Below, piece after piece: positions 20,902 to 33,036 of a stretch of 64,000 bases of DNA. Location of the stretch: the NCBI GenBank assembly GCA_933207985.1, contig OW240914.1, positions 135,191,672 through 135,255,671 on the forward strand, written 5' to 3'. Positions within the stretch are counted from its first letter, which is position 1, and every line of letters begins with the position of its first letter. The translations under genes were made by a program, and so were the position numbers. This DNA comes from Pelobates cultripes (taxonomy: Eukaryota; Chordata; Amphibia; Anura; Pelobatidae). The notes beneath the pieces are model-generated. The model saw nothing but the letters and a program-made list of their open reading frames with translations, did not search any database and had not been told where the DNA came from.

Positions 20902-21591
20902 GTGAATAGCTCCTTTGGCTTCCAATATCATTCTTATGCGGTTGACACGCAAATCTACCTGTCCTCTCCTGATCTCTCCCCGTCCCTCTTGACTAGTGTC
21001 TCTGACTGCCTCTCTGCTATTTCTAACTGGATGGCTGCCCACTTCCTTAAACTCAACTTGACCAAAACTGAAATTCTGGTCTTTCCTCCATCAAGTGTTG
21101 CTACTCCTGTGTCTGTCTCCCTCCAAGTCAACTGTGCTACCATCAGCTCCACCACGCAGGCTAGCTGCCTAGGTGTTTTCTTTGACTCCGACCTCTCCTT
21201 CACGCCTCATGTTCAGTCTACTGCCAAATTCTGCCGCTTCCATCTCAAAAACATTACGCGCATCCGACCATACTTAATGCCAGATGCGACTAAAGTGCTG
21301 GTCCATTCCACTGTCCTTTCACACCTTGACTACTGTAATCCACTTCTCAGTGGTCTTACGTACTCCCAACTTGCACCGTTACAGTCCATAATGAATGCGG
21401 CGAGGCTCATCTTCCTGTCCGCTCACACTGCCCACACCTCACCCTTCTGTCAGTCCCTACATTGGCTTCCTGTAAGATATAGGGCTCAATTTAAAATTTT
21501 GGTTTTTGTTTTCAAATCTCTACATAATGCTGCTCCCACCTATCTATCCTCCCTTATACACAAGTATGTCCCATCTAGGCCCTTGCTGTAG
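20902..21591 (+). pseudogene. L2-like LINE reverse transcriptase, partial
   Basis: About 230 residues of the palm and thumb of a CR1/L2-group reverse transcriptase. The catalytic box reads YAVDTQIYL; the family normally has YADD, so the first metal-binding Asp is Val and the enzyme is dead. Downstream come NLTKTEILVFP, LGVFFDSDLSFTPHV, HLDYCNPLLSGL and LQSLHWLPVRYRAQFK. It shares these blocks with the minus-strand copy at 1358-2118. Both ends are cut: the left starts just before the box and the right stops at 21591, where MITE sequence begins. Confidence 0.9.
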
Positions 21592-21800
21592 GATTCTACA
21601 GTGCCAGGAAAACAGGTTTGTTTTCCTGGCACTATAGAATCCCTTTAAGCACACAGCACAGCACTCCACTGAGCTAAGGAAGCGGAGCCTGCATTCTCCC
21701 CAAGCAAAAGTGTGTTTGTCAGTACGCACAGAGCAAACATTAGCTCTATCCACTGGTTCCATGTCCTCAGACTCCCTGGCTTTAAGCCTGGAGAAGTGAA
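21592..21800. mobile_element. T2-type MITE fragment
   Basis: A perfect small hairpin (agtgccaggaaaacaggttt then gttttcctggcact), then 'atagaatccctttaag'. The same hairpin opens the complete MITE at 39051. Right boundary uncertain. Confidence 0.6.
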
Positions 21801-23655
21801 TAGAGGCAGAGTAGACTGAAGTGATGGTAGTTTTTTTTACAGTTTTTTTTAATATTATATATTTTTCTTTTTTTATTTATTATTTGTTGTGTTTATATTT
21901 CTTTTTCTTTGTTATTTTTTTTATTATTATTTTTATATTTTTTATATATCCCTAGCATGTACACTTTGATATTATATCTTATATCTAAGGAGTCATTATA
22001 GAAGCGATAAGACAAAGCAACAATGCTGAAATTATATAATTTGAAGTGATCATAATTAGGTCTAGGTGGTCTGGAAATATTGATTTCTTCCAGCAGGTGG
22101 CACATAAAGGGAAAACGTAGTGACGGACAAAATGATCTTACAAACTGTGAGATAGATGCCCCCTGTTTCTGTATCCTAAACAAATAAATGGTAGATGGCT
22201 ACAATAAGTAAAAAACAAAGGCAACAAAAGAAAAAGAAAAAAGGGGGGTTAACAAAATATAATAAATTAGATACAATTAAACCATATATCCACCTAATAC
22301 CACTGCATAGCAAGGAGATAAAATTAAAGCATTAGAACAGCATGTTCTATAACTAGACAGATTATGATGTCTAGACAGGGTGGAATACAATTGAATATAT
22401 ACCGTTCTCCCCTTTAAATTATATATATGGGGACCTGGGGTGCCTAAAAAATCATTTCCATTGACGCTTCCAGAATATCTCCTACCAGATGGTACCATTT
22501 AATCACCTCGGGAAAGAGTTCGAAAAAAAATAGAGCAAGCCTCTCTCCCTTTAAATCTGACTAGATAGTAGTAAGAAAATTTAATTAATAAAATTCAAAC
22601 CATTATACAAGCAAGTGTGCTTGGATGTCACCAGATGAGCAAAGCAAAAATGTGGGGTAACGTGCCCATTTAAAATGTAACAACAACCCGAGGGGTAAAA
22701 CAAGTGCGTTTAATGGAAGCCACAGCTGGCCTATGCAAGTCCCCAAGCAAGGCATACGCCCACATGGACCTTGTGGGGGACAGGGACACAAAGTTTACAA
22801 ACCAATCAGAACAGTAATTAAATGGACGACAGTCCCACACACAGCACACAATCCCTCCTCTCATAAGTACCCCAAAACACAACATATCCCCATAAACATC
22901 CCCTGATAGCCCTGATCTGGGTGAACAACATATCCAAAGATCAGAGCAGGGGTTCAGGAATTTCCTGAGAGTCTCCTTTTGACAGACCGTGCACATGGTC
23001 CCATGCCCAAAACAGTTCCAGAGAATTAATACTAATGGTCAGTCTCTCTGTCTGGAGTACAAAAGTACATACTTCACATGAGCAGAGCCTTTTTAAAGTA
23101 TTTTAGCCAGGTCTGTTCGGGGGCCATAGTCACAGGGTAGGAGGCTGGCAAACAGGCCCCTCCGAAAACTCGTGGCAAACTCACAGGAAAAGGGGAGTTT
23201 GTCACACAAGTCATTCTAAATCTCACTCTCTATTTTGGAGAATTATTAGATTATATATTTCCATCATCTACTATATATCCGAACTTTAGTCTTGAGGCTA
23301 AGCTAGACGTTTTAATCAATGTCATGCATTCCCAATCACGTAAATCTCGTAAATCATCCTGAGTTATTAAAACATCGATTAAAATATCTAGCTAGAATCT
23401 TTAGTACATATTGAGAGAAGTGAGATCAAGTTGTAAATGGGGGGATACATCCCAGGCAGATAACACTAACACAAAACAGAAGGTCAAAAACAGAAGTTCA
23501 GCGCTAATTAACACAGGATTATTGGGTAGGCAGCGGTAAACTATAGAGTCCCTGACAACAAGTACAAATCACCCCTGCACAAAATACACCCACCTACTAC
23601 CAATCACTATCACATACCTCAACACAGATACTGTAAAACCTCATATCGAACATAC
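21801..23655. other. AT-rich and unclassified repeat-like sequence
   Basis: 21830-21960 is T/TTA-rich. 22260-23220 reads like a decayed retroelement flank: it contains a purine run (aggaaaaggggagt, about 23188) followed by ttgtcacac, which could be a polypurine tract beside an LTR. I could not confirm coding or a second LTR. Confidence 0.3.
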
Positions 23656-24235
23656 AACAGACCTACACAATCACCAAAATACTACAATGTACCTGGTCCA
23701 AGCAACCAATACTCACCCAAACGCCAAAGATTACACTGTACTAATAATTACAATGAATATTCTAACTACTCAAAATCACCTACTATCCCAAGTCACCACA
23801 ACAGATACCAACTACTATCACTCGACTCAGAAATTGAGAATGAGGACCATTTTTTTGAAATTCAAAATCACCCCAACCCAGGAACACACACACCCTATCC
23901 ATTACGAGCAAAAAAAAAGGACTCTAAGCTTAGAGGAAGATGAAGTGGGAGATGAGAACAAGAGAGAAAGGCTAGAAAGACAATAAGCACTTTAAATCCC
24001 TCCAGCTGTGGCATTTTTAATCTAAGCCAAAAATTCTTAACAGCCCAAAAAATTGTTCTAAGTAAGGGTCTCAAATTTGCCCCTACTAATCCATTCAAAC
24101 CATTTGAAGCCTTCCATGATTTAAATAAATTTGTTCATAAAGCCACACTGAAGAGACAAATCTCAGAGAAAAATCAAAATTCTATCCCTCCAATTTCATT
24201 TCAAGTCAGCCCCCCTTATAATGTTTGAGAAATCA
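23656..24235 (+). pseudogene. Penelope-like element, RT N-terminal region
   Basis: 24010-24235 reads IFNLSQKFLTAQKIVLSKG then LKFAPTNPFKPFEAFHDLNK and FVHKATLKRQ. This is the conserved 'L.KGL.F.PT..F..F....DLN.FVR.L.LK' block upstream of the reverse transcriptase core in Penelope-like elements. The stretch before it (23880-23990) is a Lys/Arg/Glu-rich leader. The element is cut at 24236 by the poly(A) end of an oppositely oriented L1. No reverse transcriptase core is left. Confidence 0.8.
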
Positions 24236-27200
24236 GGTTTTTTTTTTTGTTTTTTTTTTTCATCTTGACATGAGTAGCATGCAAAACAGTAGCATTTTTG
24301 GCTTGTGCAGAAGCCCATCATTATACAAGATCTTGGAACAAAGGTATATGTATGTCGGTGCAAAAAGTATCAAAACACAACAGGATACATTTAACATTGG
24401 GCTTATTTGGCCTCTTGTCAAGGATTTATGTAATTAAACTTCACTATAACATAAACTTAGTTTACGTACTGATAGCTCCTTTTGTCTTTTATGTTGTATT
24501 CTCTTATTATGTTATATTAGGGGTGTGGTTCGTAGCAAGGGACCCATGTCCCTGTGTGATCACTGTGTTCTGCCCCCTATTTTAATAGAATAATTAATTT
24601 AATCCACCACCTGAACGTCTTCCTCCAGAAAAGGATGTACTGTTTTTGTTATCTGTCCGTACACCATGTGGTGGTGGTTGGTGCCTTTTTCATTTAGCCT
24701 AATCTAGCTTGAGTTGTTGTAAAATGAAAGAAGAAGAGAAAGAAGGGGGGGGGGGGGAGTGTAAGGTAATACGTCAAGTCGGTGCTTTCTGGTATTGTGT
24801 GGAGTCCTCTGGAGGGTGTCTATTGCCTCCCCTGGTCCTAAGTGGCCCTTACGCTATTCTGATGTCCTATATAGTCTCTCCATTTGAGAGATCACTATTC
24901 TGCCATGGGTCCCATAGTTTGTCGAAGCTGGACATGGTCCCTTTTAGTTGAGCAGTCAAGCTATCCATGAGGTATACCTCTTTAATGTTGGATATGACCC
25001 TCTGGATTGGTGGGAGTGTGGTTTGTATCCATGTTTGTGCTACTGCTCTCCTCGCGGCTAAGGTGATCTTGTGGATCAGTTTCTGTTCCCTCCTCTTCCA
25101 AGCCTCTACAGACCTATTAAGTAAGTATGTCCATGGGTTTAGGCTTGGCGCTCTGCGGAATATGCGTTTGATCAAGGTGAATACTTTGGCCCAAAAGGAT
25201 TGTGCTTAGGGACACTCCCACCACATGTGAATATATGTTCCTTTAAGACCACAGCCCCTCCAGCAGACATCAGATGGTGTTTGTTTCATGTTATATAATT
25301 TTACGGGTGTGGTGTACCACCTAAACACCTAAACATTGTTTTATATGCCTGTTCTTGGAGGGTTACACATATGGAAAGTGAGGTGTTTGCTTCCCAGATT
25401 CCTCTCCACTCTACTCCTTCTAGTACCTCCCCTAACTCTCTTTCCCAGGTGTCCGCGTAAGCCAGATTTCCCCATTCCCTTGTTTCCGAGCAGATATGTG
25501 TATAGAGAGTAGTTATTAAGCCTCGTTGTCCTGGCGCTCTGTAGTACCTGGGGTTGTTGGACATAGTCCCTAATTTGCATATATCTGAAGAAGTCGAAGG
25601 GGGAGAGATGCGCTACTTGTGCTAGATGTTCGAATGTAACTAGTTGCCCCTGTGCAAACATATGACAGATCCTTTGTATTCCCACCTTTTCTATGTTTGT
25701 AAAATCCCTCGCTGCCATACCAGGGGGGAATGCCCTATTTCTCAGTATGGGAGTCAATGGAGATGGAGTGGAGGCCAGTTTATATTTAGCCACTGAGGCG
25801 TCCCATATTCTGAGTGAGTTTAATATAGCTGGGCAGGTCGTCCTAAGAATTGGTCTATCTTCCCTGGAAACCCAGATATGGAACTGCGGGAGGTCTGACC
25901 CAGTTAGTAGGGACTCCAGGTCTACCCATCTTCTCTCTTCCAATGGTGCGTGCCACATGGCCACCTGTGCTAGTTGTGCTGCCAGGTAATAGTAATATAA
26001 ATTCGGTAGGCCTAACCCCCCCATTTGCTTATGTCTATATGAGATATTCCTGGAGATTCTATGGCGTCGGTTCAGCCATATGAAGGTTCCAATAGTTTTT
26101 TGTAAGTGGGCTGGATCGGATTTAAGTAGTTTGATTGGTAGTGCCTGGAAGAGGAACAACATTCAGGGAAGGACATTCATTTTAACTGTATGTATGCGCC
26201 CGATCCACGATATGGGACTATCTTGCCATTTTTCTATATCTCGTATTAGGGTGCGTATAAGAGGAGTATAATTCAATTGGTATAGTTTGGTTGGATCGCT
26301 TGTTAATTGTATCCCTAGGTACTTCAGGTGGTCTTTTACTATTGGTATGCTATATGTGGCCCCCAAGGCCGCCACGTCCCCTGCAGACATGCCCATCGGC
26401 AGGGCGCTGGATATGTCTAAGTTAGCCTTATATCCGGAGAAAGCCCCAAAATGTAAGAGGGTTTCTTGTAATGCTTCCATGGATTCTTTAGGTTCCGTAA
26501 GGGTCAACAGAACATCATCCGCATAAGCGGATACAAGGAACTCCTGACCTCTTATCATTATCCCCTTTATGCAGGGATGTTGGCATAGTGCTTGCAGCAA
26601 AGGTTCGAGCGTAAGCACAAACAAGAGGGGGGATAGAGGGCATCCCTTCCTTGTCCCATTCCCTAGTTTAAAAGGTTTTGCTCGTGTTCCAGCTATCGTT
26701 ACTTGGGCGGAGGCTTGGTTATACATTGCTTTGATTGAGGCCGTATATCTTTTGGGAAAGCCAAGGTAGTCCAGGAGGCTGAACAGATAGGGTCACTCGA
26801 CCCTATCAAAAGGCCTTTTCGGCATCTATAGAAACGAGTAGAGTTGGTTTGTTTATTGCGTTTTGTCTCCAGATGAGGTCAATGTTCCATCTGATGTTTT
26901 CGAAGAGTTGTCTATCGGTGATGAACCCCACCTGATCTGGGTGTATCAGTGTCTTCAGATGGGGGTTGAGTCGGTCTGCCAGAATTTTCGCTAGAATCTT
27001 AATATCTTGGTTGATAAGTGAGATAGGTCTATAGTTATCAGGTGATAGGGGGTCTCTGCCTGGTTTGTGAAGGAGGGTTATGTTAGCCTTAGACATCTCC
27101 TTCTCAGATGTCCCGCTGTCCATCAGGTGATTAAAAAGTGGTTTCAGTCGCGGTGAGAGGTCCTCTCTGAACGTTTTGTAATACGACCCGTCGAAGCCAT

Positions 27201-28203
27201 CAGGTCCAGGGGCTTTATGCCCCTTCAGTCCCGCTATCGCTTTGTCCACGTCTTCGATCGTAATGGGTTCGTTTAGATGGGTCACAGCAGCTGTGGGGAG
27301 TTGTGGTAGGCGCAGGTCTTTCAAGAAGGCGTGCATGTTTTGCAACACTGCTTCTTGTGCAGTTGAGTCTCTGGGCATATGATTGTACAGCTTTTTGTAG
27401 TAGTTTGTGAAAACTACTGCGATATCAGTCGGATTAGTTTTAATTGAGCCATCCGTATGTTTGATCATGGTTATGGCGGTCCGAGCCTGTCTGGGGCATA
27501 GAATTCTAGCTAGCATGGTGTCCATTTTATTTGATTTCTCATAGTAGGATCATTTAGTCCACACCATCGCCTTAGCGGTGTCATCTAGTAATAGTTCAGA
27601 GATAGATCTTCATGCCTCTCTCAATTGTTCAAGTAGTCGTGGTGTGGGTGTAGTCTTGTGTTTCTGTTCGGTCTGTCTCAGTGTTTCTAGGCGTTGTTTA
27701 AGTGTCTTCATCTTTTGCGCTTTTTTCCTTGTAGCTAGTTTGATGCATGTTCCCCTGATCACTGCCTTGTGGGCCGCCAAGACGGTGCTTGGGGATAGTT
27801 CTTCTGTTTCATTCGTGAGGAAATACTCCTTGATGTCTTTTCTTATTTCTGCCTGAGTGCTTTTGTCATGAAGTAAGCCGGAGCTTAGCCTCCAGTTCCA
27901 TGGGGATGCTACACAGAGATTCCACAAGGTTAAAGAAATATCCACGTGGTTTGACCACGTTATGGATCCTATCTTGGATTCCGTCGCCCTCACCACGCTC
28001 ATGTTGTTTAATAGGAAGCAGTCGATCCTAGAGTAGGTCCCAATGGGGGGCAGAGTAAAATGTAAAGTCTCTATCCCCAGGATGTTGTGCCCGCCATACA
28101 TCCACCAAGGCTGTGTCTTTAATGAATTCGTAGAACAATTTATCCTGGCTCCCTCTGCCCTGTGATCGCATCTGACCATCCCTGGAGCTCCTGTCCTGTT
28201 CAC
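24236..28203 (-). mobile_element. L1/Tx1-like LINE, 5'-truncated
   Basis: A minus-strand non-LTR retrotransposon ending in a T-run at 24238-24262 (poly(A) on its own strand). It covers the end of the endonuclease, the whole reverse transcriptase and the C-terminal region. ORF1 is missing, as in usual 5' truncation. About 600 bases of 3' UTR include a C-rich run (24743-24757 on this strand). No target-site duplication was recognised. Confidence 0.9.
24867..28203 (-). pseudogene. L1/Tx1-like ORF2 (endonuclease end, RT, C-terminal domain)
   Basis: Reading on the minus strand: the endonuclease end with SRIDCFLLN and SNHVDISL (the usual SDH has Asp to Asn); a Lys-rich linker (27720-27610); YYEKSNKMDTMLAR; APGPDGFDGSYYKTF; NYRPISLINQDIKILAKILA; HPDQVGFI; DAEKAF; GTRKGCPLSPLLF; AYADDVLL (intact metal-binding pair); LKYLGI; WIGRIHTVKMN; LFQALPI; GGLGLPN; and a C-terminal AQTWIQTTLPP block. 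One extra T in gccttttgatag (about 26803) shifts the frame just after DAEKAF. Other stops lie near 27545 and 25300. Confidence 0.92.
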
Positions 28204-28691
28204 TCACTCCCAGCTGGTATACAGGGGTCTCCTTCTGCTAAACATTTAGGCAGTGACTCATATACAAGCAATCACTGTGTATCTCTCTTTTTTTTTTAAA
28301 AAGAAAAAAAGAAAAAGAACCTTTAACCACTAGAGTTGTGATTATGAAGAAACTCCCTGCTTTGCACAGAAGCAGGGGAGGGCTGGCAGCCTTAGGCCTG
28401 GGGGGCAAAACCAGTCAAGTGGCCCATTGCACCACCAAATCAGTTCACCATCCATGCCCACCTTTTCCTGGTTTTATAACGGATATTGATGTTATGCTAA
28501 TCAGTAGCTCTTTGCCATACCCGCTCCTTCACGGCTCCAGGCAATGCTTGTTGTGAGTGTGAGCCACTGTAAATTAGGGGCAGAGGGCACTTGCACTGCG
28601 GTAAAGATGGGGCTGGACAGGAGGAGAGTGCAGTGCAATCAGTGCACTCCCCTCCTGTGGGTCACCAGTAGACTGGTGCACCTGCCCAGGA
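28204..28691. other. No gene seen
   Basis: Includes a T/A-run (28288-28315) and G/C-rich repeat-like text near 28390 (ctggggggcaaaaccagtca). No exon supported. Confidence 0.4.
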
Positions 28692-29219
28692 TCAGTGCCG
28701 GTGCAAGGATTTTTGCCGCCCTAGACAAAATAAAAATTTGCTGCCCCCCCATGTGACATCACAATGCCCCACCCATATGAACTAACGCCAGTGCTGCACA
28801 CAGTGTGTGTTTACATTAAAAAGCCTGCAGGGACCAGCTATAGACACCAGAACCACTTCATTAAGCTATAGTGTCCCTTTAATGTGAGGTACATTATAGA
28901 TTAGTGTCACTAATAATATACTAGATTGCCTACTTACAAGCAGATGAGGATGATGATGGGCTGCAGTTTGGCTCCACTGGTCTGGTGTAGAACAGGATCT
29001 CTGGAGGCTGTTTGCAACTGTGGTCACAAAATTCAATGTTCTGGGAGAATTGGAAGCAGCTTCATTTTTTGGGGGCCCCTTACACAGCTCAAGGTCTGGG
29101 CCCCAGGGCCTGACGGTGAGTATGCCCATAAGGCCCACTCATAAGTTCCACCCACCCATGAGTTCGCTCACAGGGAGTGGAGTGTGTAGGGGATGTGTTA
29201 TGTGTTATTGTAGAGGATC

Positions 29220-29680
29220 TAATATGTGTGCTTATGGTATGTAGTGTATAGGGTTACCAGTTTGTGCAGGTGATGTAGTGTGTTTGTGTGTAGTGGAAGC
29301 AGTGTGTATTTGTGTATAAGGGATGTATTATGTGTTTCTGGTTGTGTGTAAGGGATGCATTGTGTGAATCTGTGTTTGTATGCATAAGGGATGCAAGGTG
29401 TGTGTCTGTATGTGTGTGCATTGAGTGTAAGAGATGCATTGTGTTTCTGTGTGTATGTAAGAAAAGAAGTGTGTGTGTTTGCATATGTGTGTACGGGTTT
29501 GCATTGTCTGTTTCTGTGTATGTGTGCAAAGGATGCATTGTCTTTGTGTGTAAGGGTTGCATTGTGTGTGTGTGTGTAATGGATGCATTGTGTGTTTCTC
29601 TGTGTGTAAGGGAAGCATGTTGTGTTTCTGTGTATGTATAGGGATGCATTGTGTGTGTGTGCGCGCGCGTAGTGTGAAAG
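29220..29680. repeat. TG-rich degenerate minisatellite
   Basis: Units built on 'agggatgcattgtgtgtttc' and 'tgtgtgtaaggg', with variable spacing. Long His-Thr-rich or Cys-Val-rich frames are artefacts. Its complement recurs at 45700-45940 in copy B. Confidence 0.88.
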
Positions 29681-29749
29681 AGCTCCCTGTCTTGGCCCCT
29701 GTCCTATAGAGCTGCCCCTTCTGTCCCGTAGAGCTCTCCCCTGCACCTT

Positions 29750-30620
29750 AGTGGTCTCTCCTCTCCCCCACCCTCCCCTAGCGGTCTCTTCTCACACTCA
29801 CCCACCCTCCCTGTGCTCTTCTCACTCCTCCCTCTATGTGTTCTCCTCACACCCCCTGTGTTCGTCTTACCCCCCTCCTCCCTGTGTTCTTCATACTTCC
29901 CCCCTTGGTCGTCTTACTCCCCCACCTGTTCTTCTTACTCCCCCACCTGTTCTTCTTACTCCCCACCTGTTCTTCTTACCCCCCTTCTTCTTCCCCCTTC
30001 TTCTTCTTACTCCCCCCATTTCTTCATACTCACCCTTCTTCTTACCCCCTCTTCTTCTTCTTACTCCCCACTCTTCTTCTTCTTACTCCCCACTCTTTTT
30101 CTTACTCACCCCTTCTTCTTCTTCTTACCCCCTCTTTTTCTTATCTCCCCTCCTTCTTACTCCGCCCTCCCCCTTTTCTTATTCCCCCTCTCCCTCTTAC
30201 TCCGCCCTCCCCCTTTTCTTATTCCCCCTCTCCCTCTTCTTACTCCCCCCTCTTCTTCTTCTTACTCCCCCCTCTTTTTCTTACTCCCTCCTCTTCTTCT
30301 TACTCCCTCCTCTTCTTCTTCTTACTCCCCCATCTTTTTCTTACTCACCCCTTCTTCTTCTTACCCCCCTCTTTTTCTTATCTCCCCTCCTTCTTACTCC
30401 CCCTCCCCTCTTCTTACTCCCCCCTCCCCTCTTCTTATTCCCCCTCCCCTCTTCTTATTCCCCCCTCCCCTCTTCTTATTCCCCCCTTTTTATCCCCCCT
30501 CCCTCTTATTCCCCTCCTCTTCTTATTCCTCCTCTTTATCCCCCTCCCTCTTCTTATCCCCCCTCTTCTTATTCCTCCTCCTCTTCTTGCCGTCCTCCTC
30601 CCTCTCTTCTTACCCCTCCT
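29750..30620. repeat. 870-bp polypyrimidine tract
   Basis: Almost pure C/T on the plus strand, made of ttcttcttactcccccctct units of varying length. Such strand asymmetry allows triplex (H-DNA) structures. Three long Ser/Pro/Leu frames of up to 382 residues run through it only because C/T-only codons cannot be stops. Confidence 0.93.
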
Positions 30621-30678
30621 GGCGTGGCGGGAGCTGCACTCGGGTCAGCGGTGGCCCGACACGGCGGTGAAAGGAAGG

Positions 30679-30802
30679 TGCACACTCAGTGTGCGCTTCC
30701 TGTCAGTCCGGCCGGTTACAGGAAACAGAAACTCCTGTTCCGCGCGGAGTTTCTGTTTCCTGTAACCGGCCGGACTGACAGGAAGTGCACACTCAGTGTG
30801 CA
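30679..30802. repeat. Near-perfect long inverted repeat
   Basis: Arms of about 55 bases (gtgcacactcagtgtgcgct ... acagaaactc and its complement) surround a 12-base loop, ctgttccgcgcg. A second, shorter hairpin follows at 30886-30930 (ctgcagccgcctgag / ctcaggcggctgcag). Confidence 0.9.
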
Positions 30803-31030
30803 CCCTCCTATCACTCTGGCCGGCTGGCCGGCCACCGCGGACCGGAGTGCAGCTCGGCCACGCTACAGGGGAGGGAGGGGAGAAGCTGCAGCCGCCTGAG
30901 GCTCTTAACAGAGCGCTCAGGCGGCTGCAGTATTTAAAGGGCCGGCCCGCCGCGGCCGGCCTTACAGGAATTTAGGGCGGCCTGGGGGGCAATTGCCTCC
31001 CTGCCCCCCGGCCCAGCCCGCCCCTGCACA

Positions 31031-31640
31031 GAAGGGATTCTCCTAGAACCCTTTCTTTGGCAAGAGAATTGGAATAACTACCTGGCTGCTTCCCTTTTAC
31101 AATTTCAAAGCCTTATTGATCTTGTCCTATTCATTAACTTGTTGGTGGGGTAAAAATAAACAAAAATTTCTGAATATGTGGAGATTGTTTTCCTAGGGAT
31201 CAAACTAAATCTGGCGAAGAGGAGCACAGCATGACACACTGTTAAGGGGTCTTGCAGAGAGGAGGAGAGGAAAGGGTCTAGTTAGCGCTGTTGAAATAAA
31301 CACAGACCACCCTGTGTCTGCCTGATCTCAAGAAAAATCATCAGACTTGACCCAACTCCCTCATGTGTCAGTCTTTCTTTTATTAATGAGTGGTCTAAGC
31401 ACAATGGCACTCGGCTGCCCTGAAGTCCATTATTGTGAAGTTCCTCTTGTCCCAGTACTGGGTCTTTTCATTTTCATATGGTTATTGTATCAAATACTCA
31501 GAGAGCACATCTTAGCACTGAGTGCTGGATAACAGTTTAAAAGGATCTCACCTCTGAACACAAAGTCCATCTAAACAATAGCACACATTGTCCATACTAA
31601 GACACCTACTGACACACATCACCAGGTTCACAGTCATAGA
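31031..31640. other. No gene seen
   Basis: One 61-codon frame at 31347-31532 has a hydrophobic stretch (VPVLGLFIFIWLLYQIL) but no exon signals or recognisable relatives; I treat it as chance. Confidence 0.4.
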
Positions 31641-31910
31641 TCACTCACAAGCAAACAGACACTCACAATCTCTCTCTCACTAGCAGTCACACACACACTC
31701 ACTCACACTCTCTCTCTCACTAGCAGACACACTCACACACTCACTCACTCACACTCTCTCTCTCACTAGTAGACACACTCACACTCTCTCTCACTAGCAG
31801 ACACACACACTCACTCACTCGCACTCTCTCTCACTAGCAGACACACTCACACTCTCTCTCTCACTAGCAGACACACTCACACTCTTTCTCTCACTAGCAG
31901 ACACACACAG
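31641..31910. repeat. CTCTCTC/ACTAGCAGACACAC minisatellite
   Basis: Units of about 32-50 bases: tctctctcactagcagacac plus acactcactcactc, seven or so copies. Confidence 0.9.
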
Positions 31911-32247
31911 CCATGGCTGAAGCTTACCTGGCACTGGCAGGTGAAGTTGCCATTTTGTGACCCTTCTTTGCAGCGAGGTCAGCAACGTGCGTGGGGGCGG
32001 AGCTTGCATTAAAGAGGCGTGGCTTGCATGCAGAGGCGGGGCATGTGGCAGAAATTAAGGTAAATAGTTCAGGGAGACTCATAGGTCTCCCTCCGGTTGC
32101 AGGCAGATTAATTGCGGCCGCACCAGCCCCCAGCTCCTTCCTCATCAAAATACTTAAAAACATTAACCTAATGATTTGGGCTGTGTGCCCGGCCCCAGAT
32201 TACTGCGGCCCACCGGGAAGTATCCCGGTGGTCCAGTCCGACCCTGG
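31911..32247 (-). mobile_element. Right part of a CAGGG(T/C)CGGACTGG-ended element
   Basis: Ends with a hairpin (cggcccaccgggaagtatcc then cggtggtccagtccgaccct). Its complement starts CAGGGTCGGACTGG, the same terminus as the complete element at 56771-58212. The other end was not found, so the copy is partial or nested. Confidence 0.55.
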
Positions 32248-32652
32248 GTGTGTGTCAGGGTCTCTGTCTAATTGGTATAGGGACGCGTAATACTTTGCTA
32301 GCTCGTTGACTATATCCTGGGGATTATTGTCATGCGGTATCTGTTCCGGGTTCGGCATTTCCGGTATGCTGAGCTGGCCCCGTCCCCTTCTGACGCGGCT
32401 CTCTTACGCTATTTAGAGAGACCGCGCCAGATACAAACGGCTTGGTGATTTTGGGACCTACTTCCGTGTTTAGACGCCGGCTACACAAGCTTCACTTGCA
32501 AGCCTTCCTTACCCTTTGAACTACTAAAAGGATTGTGCTTTACATCCTCGATTGGATCCTGGAAAATGGACTGTTTACCAGTTTATACTTGGACTCTAAT
32601 ATCGATCTCTTGGAGGACTACTCACATAAATCTTAAGTATAATTTTCATTCT
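32248..32652. other. Unclassified, no gene seen
   Basis: Moderately GC-rich text (tccgggttcggcatttccgg, gcggctctcttacgctattt) that resembles retroelement leader sequence but carries no recognisable coding. Confidence 0.3.
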
Positions 32653-32935
32653 ATTCTCTGAAGACTCAGTTATAACTGAATTGTTCCTTGCTTGCTAAAA
32701 TCTTCTCTGCTGACTGCATGCTATTCCTATGGAAGATAACTCCCATCAAGCTTAATTATATTATTCAATTTATCTCTGAGGATTTCTTATAAATGAATTT
32801 TTTCTTGCTTGCTAAAATCTTCACTGCTGACTGCATGCTATTCCTATGGAAGATAACTCACATCAAGCTTAACTATAGTATTCAAATCATCTCTGAGGAT
32901 TTACTAATTAATGAACTGTGTTTTGCTTGCCATAA
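32653..32935. repeat. 115-bp tandem repeat, about 2.5 copies
   Basis: The unit contains cttgcttgctaaaatcttc, 'tgactgcatgctattcctat' and 'tcatctctgaggatttac'. Starts fall at about 32690, 32805 and 32921, with 85-90% similarity by eye. Confidence 0.85.
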
Positions 32936-33036
32936 TCTACAGTTTCTTCTTATTGAATTATTACCTATATGCTATTATTCACAGTTACTAAAATTTATTG
33001 CAATCATTAAAACTTCGTTTAATTCTCTAATTGCCT

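Larger units (their letters stand above)
28692..31030 (+). mobile_element. Large non-autonomous composite element, copy A
   Basis: Left end: cagtgccggtgcaaggattt then ttgccgcccta. It then holds T2-type modules (28800-28885), a conserved 'ttcaatgttctgggagaatt' block (29030), a TG array (29220-29680), a pyrimidine tract (29750-30620), two hairpins and a GGCGGCC-rich end near 31027. The opposite-facing copy B at 44940-46457 has the same ends, the same block and its own CA and purine tracts. No protein is encoded. It could be one transposon family that picked up arrays, or several nested repeats. Confidence 0.65.

Noticed and set aside
23188..23230. Purine tract followed by ttgtcacac as a possible retrotransposon polypurine tract and LTR start
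   Set aside because: No upstream pol, no matching LTR end and no target duplication could be found.
29751..30899. 382-codon open frame rich in Ser, Pro and Leu, with two overlapping long frames
   Set aside because: It lies in a C/T-only tract, where stops cannot occur on the plus strand. All three frames are open and the composition is purely repetitive.
31347..31532. 61-codon frame with a hydrophobic segment, possible small membrane protein
   Set aside because: No splice context, no relative I recognise, and it is surrounded by repeats.
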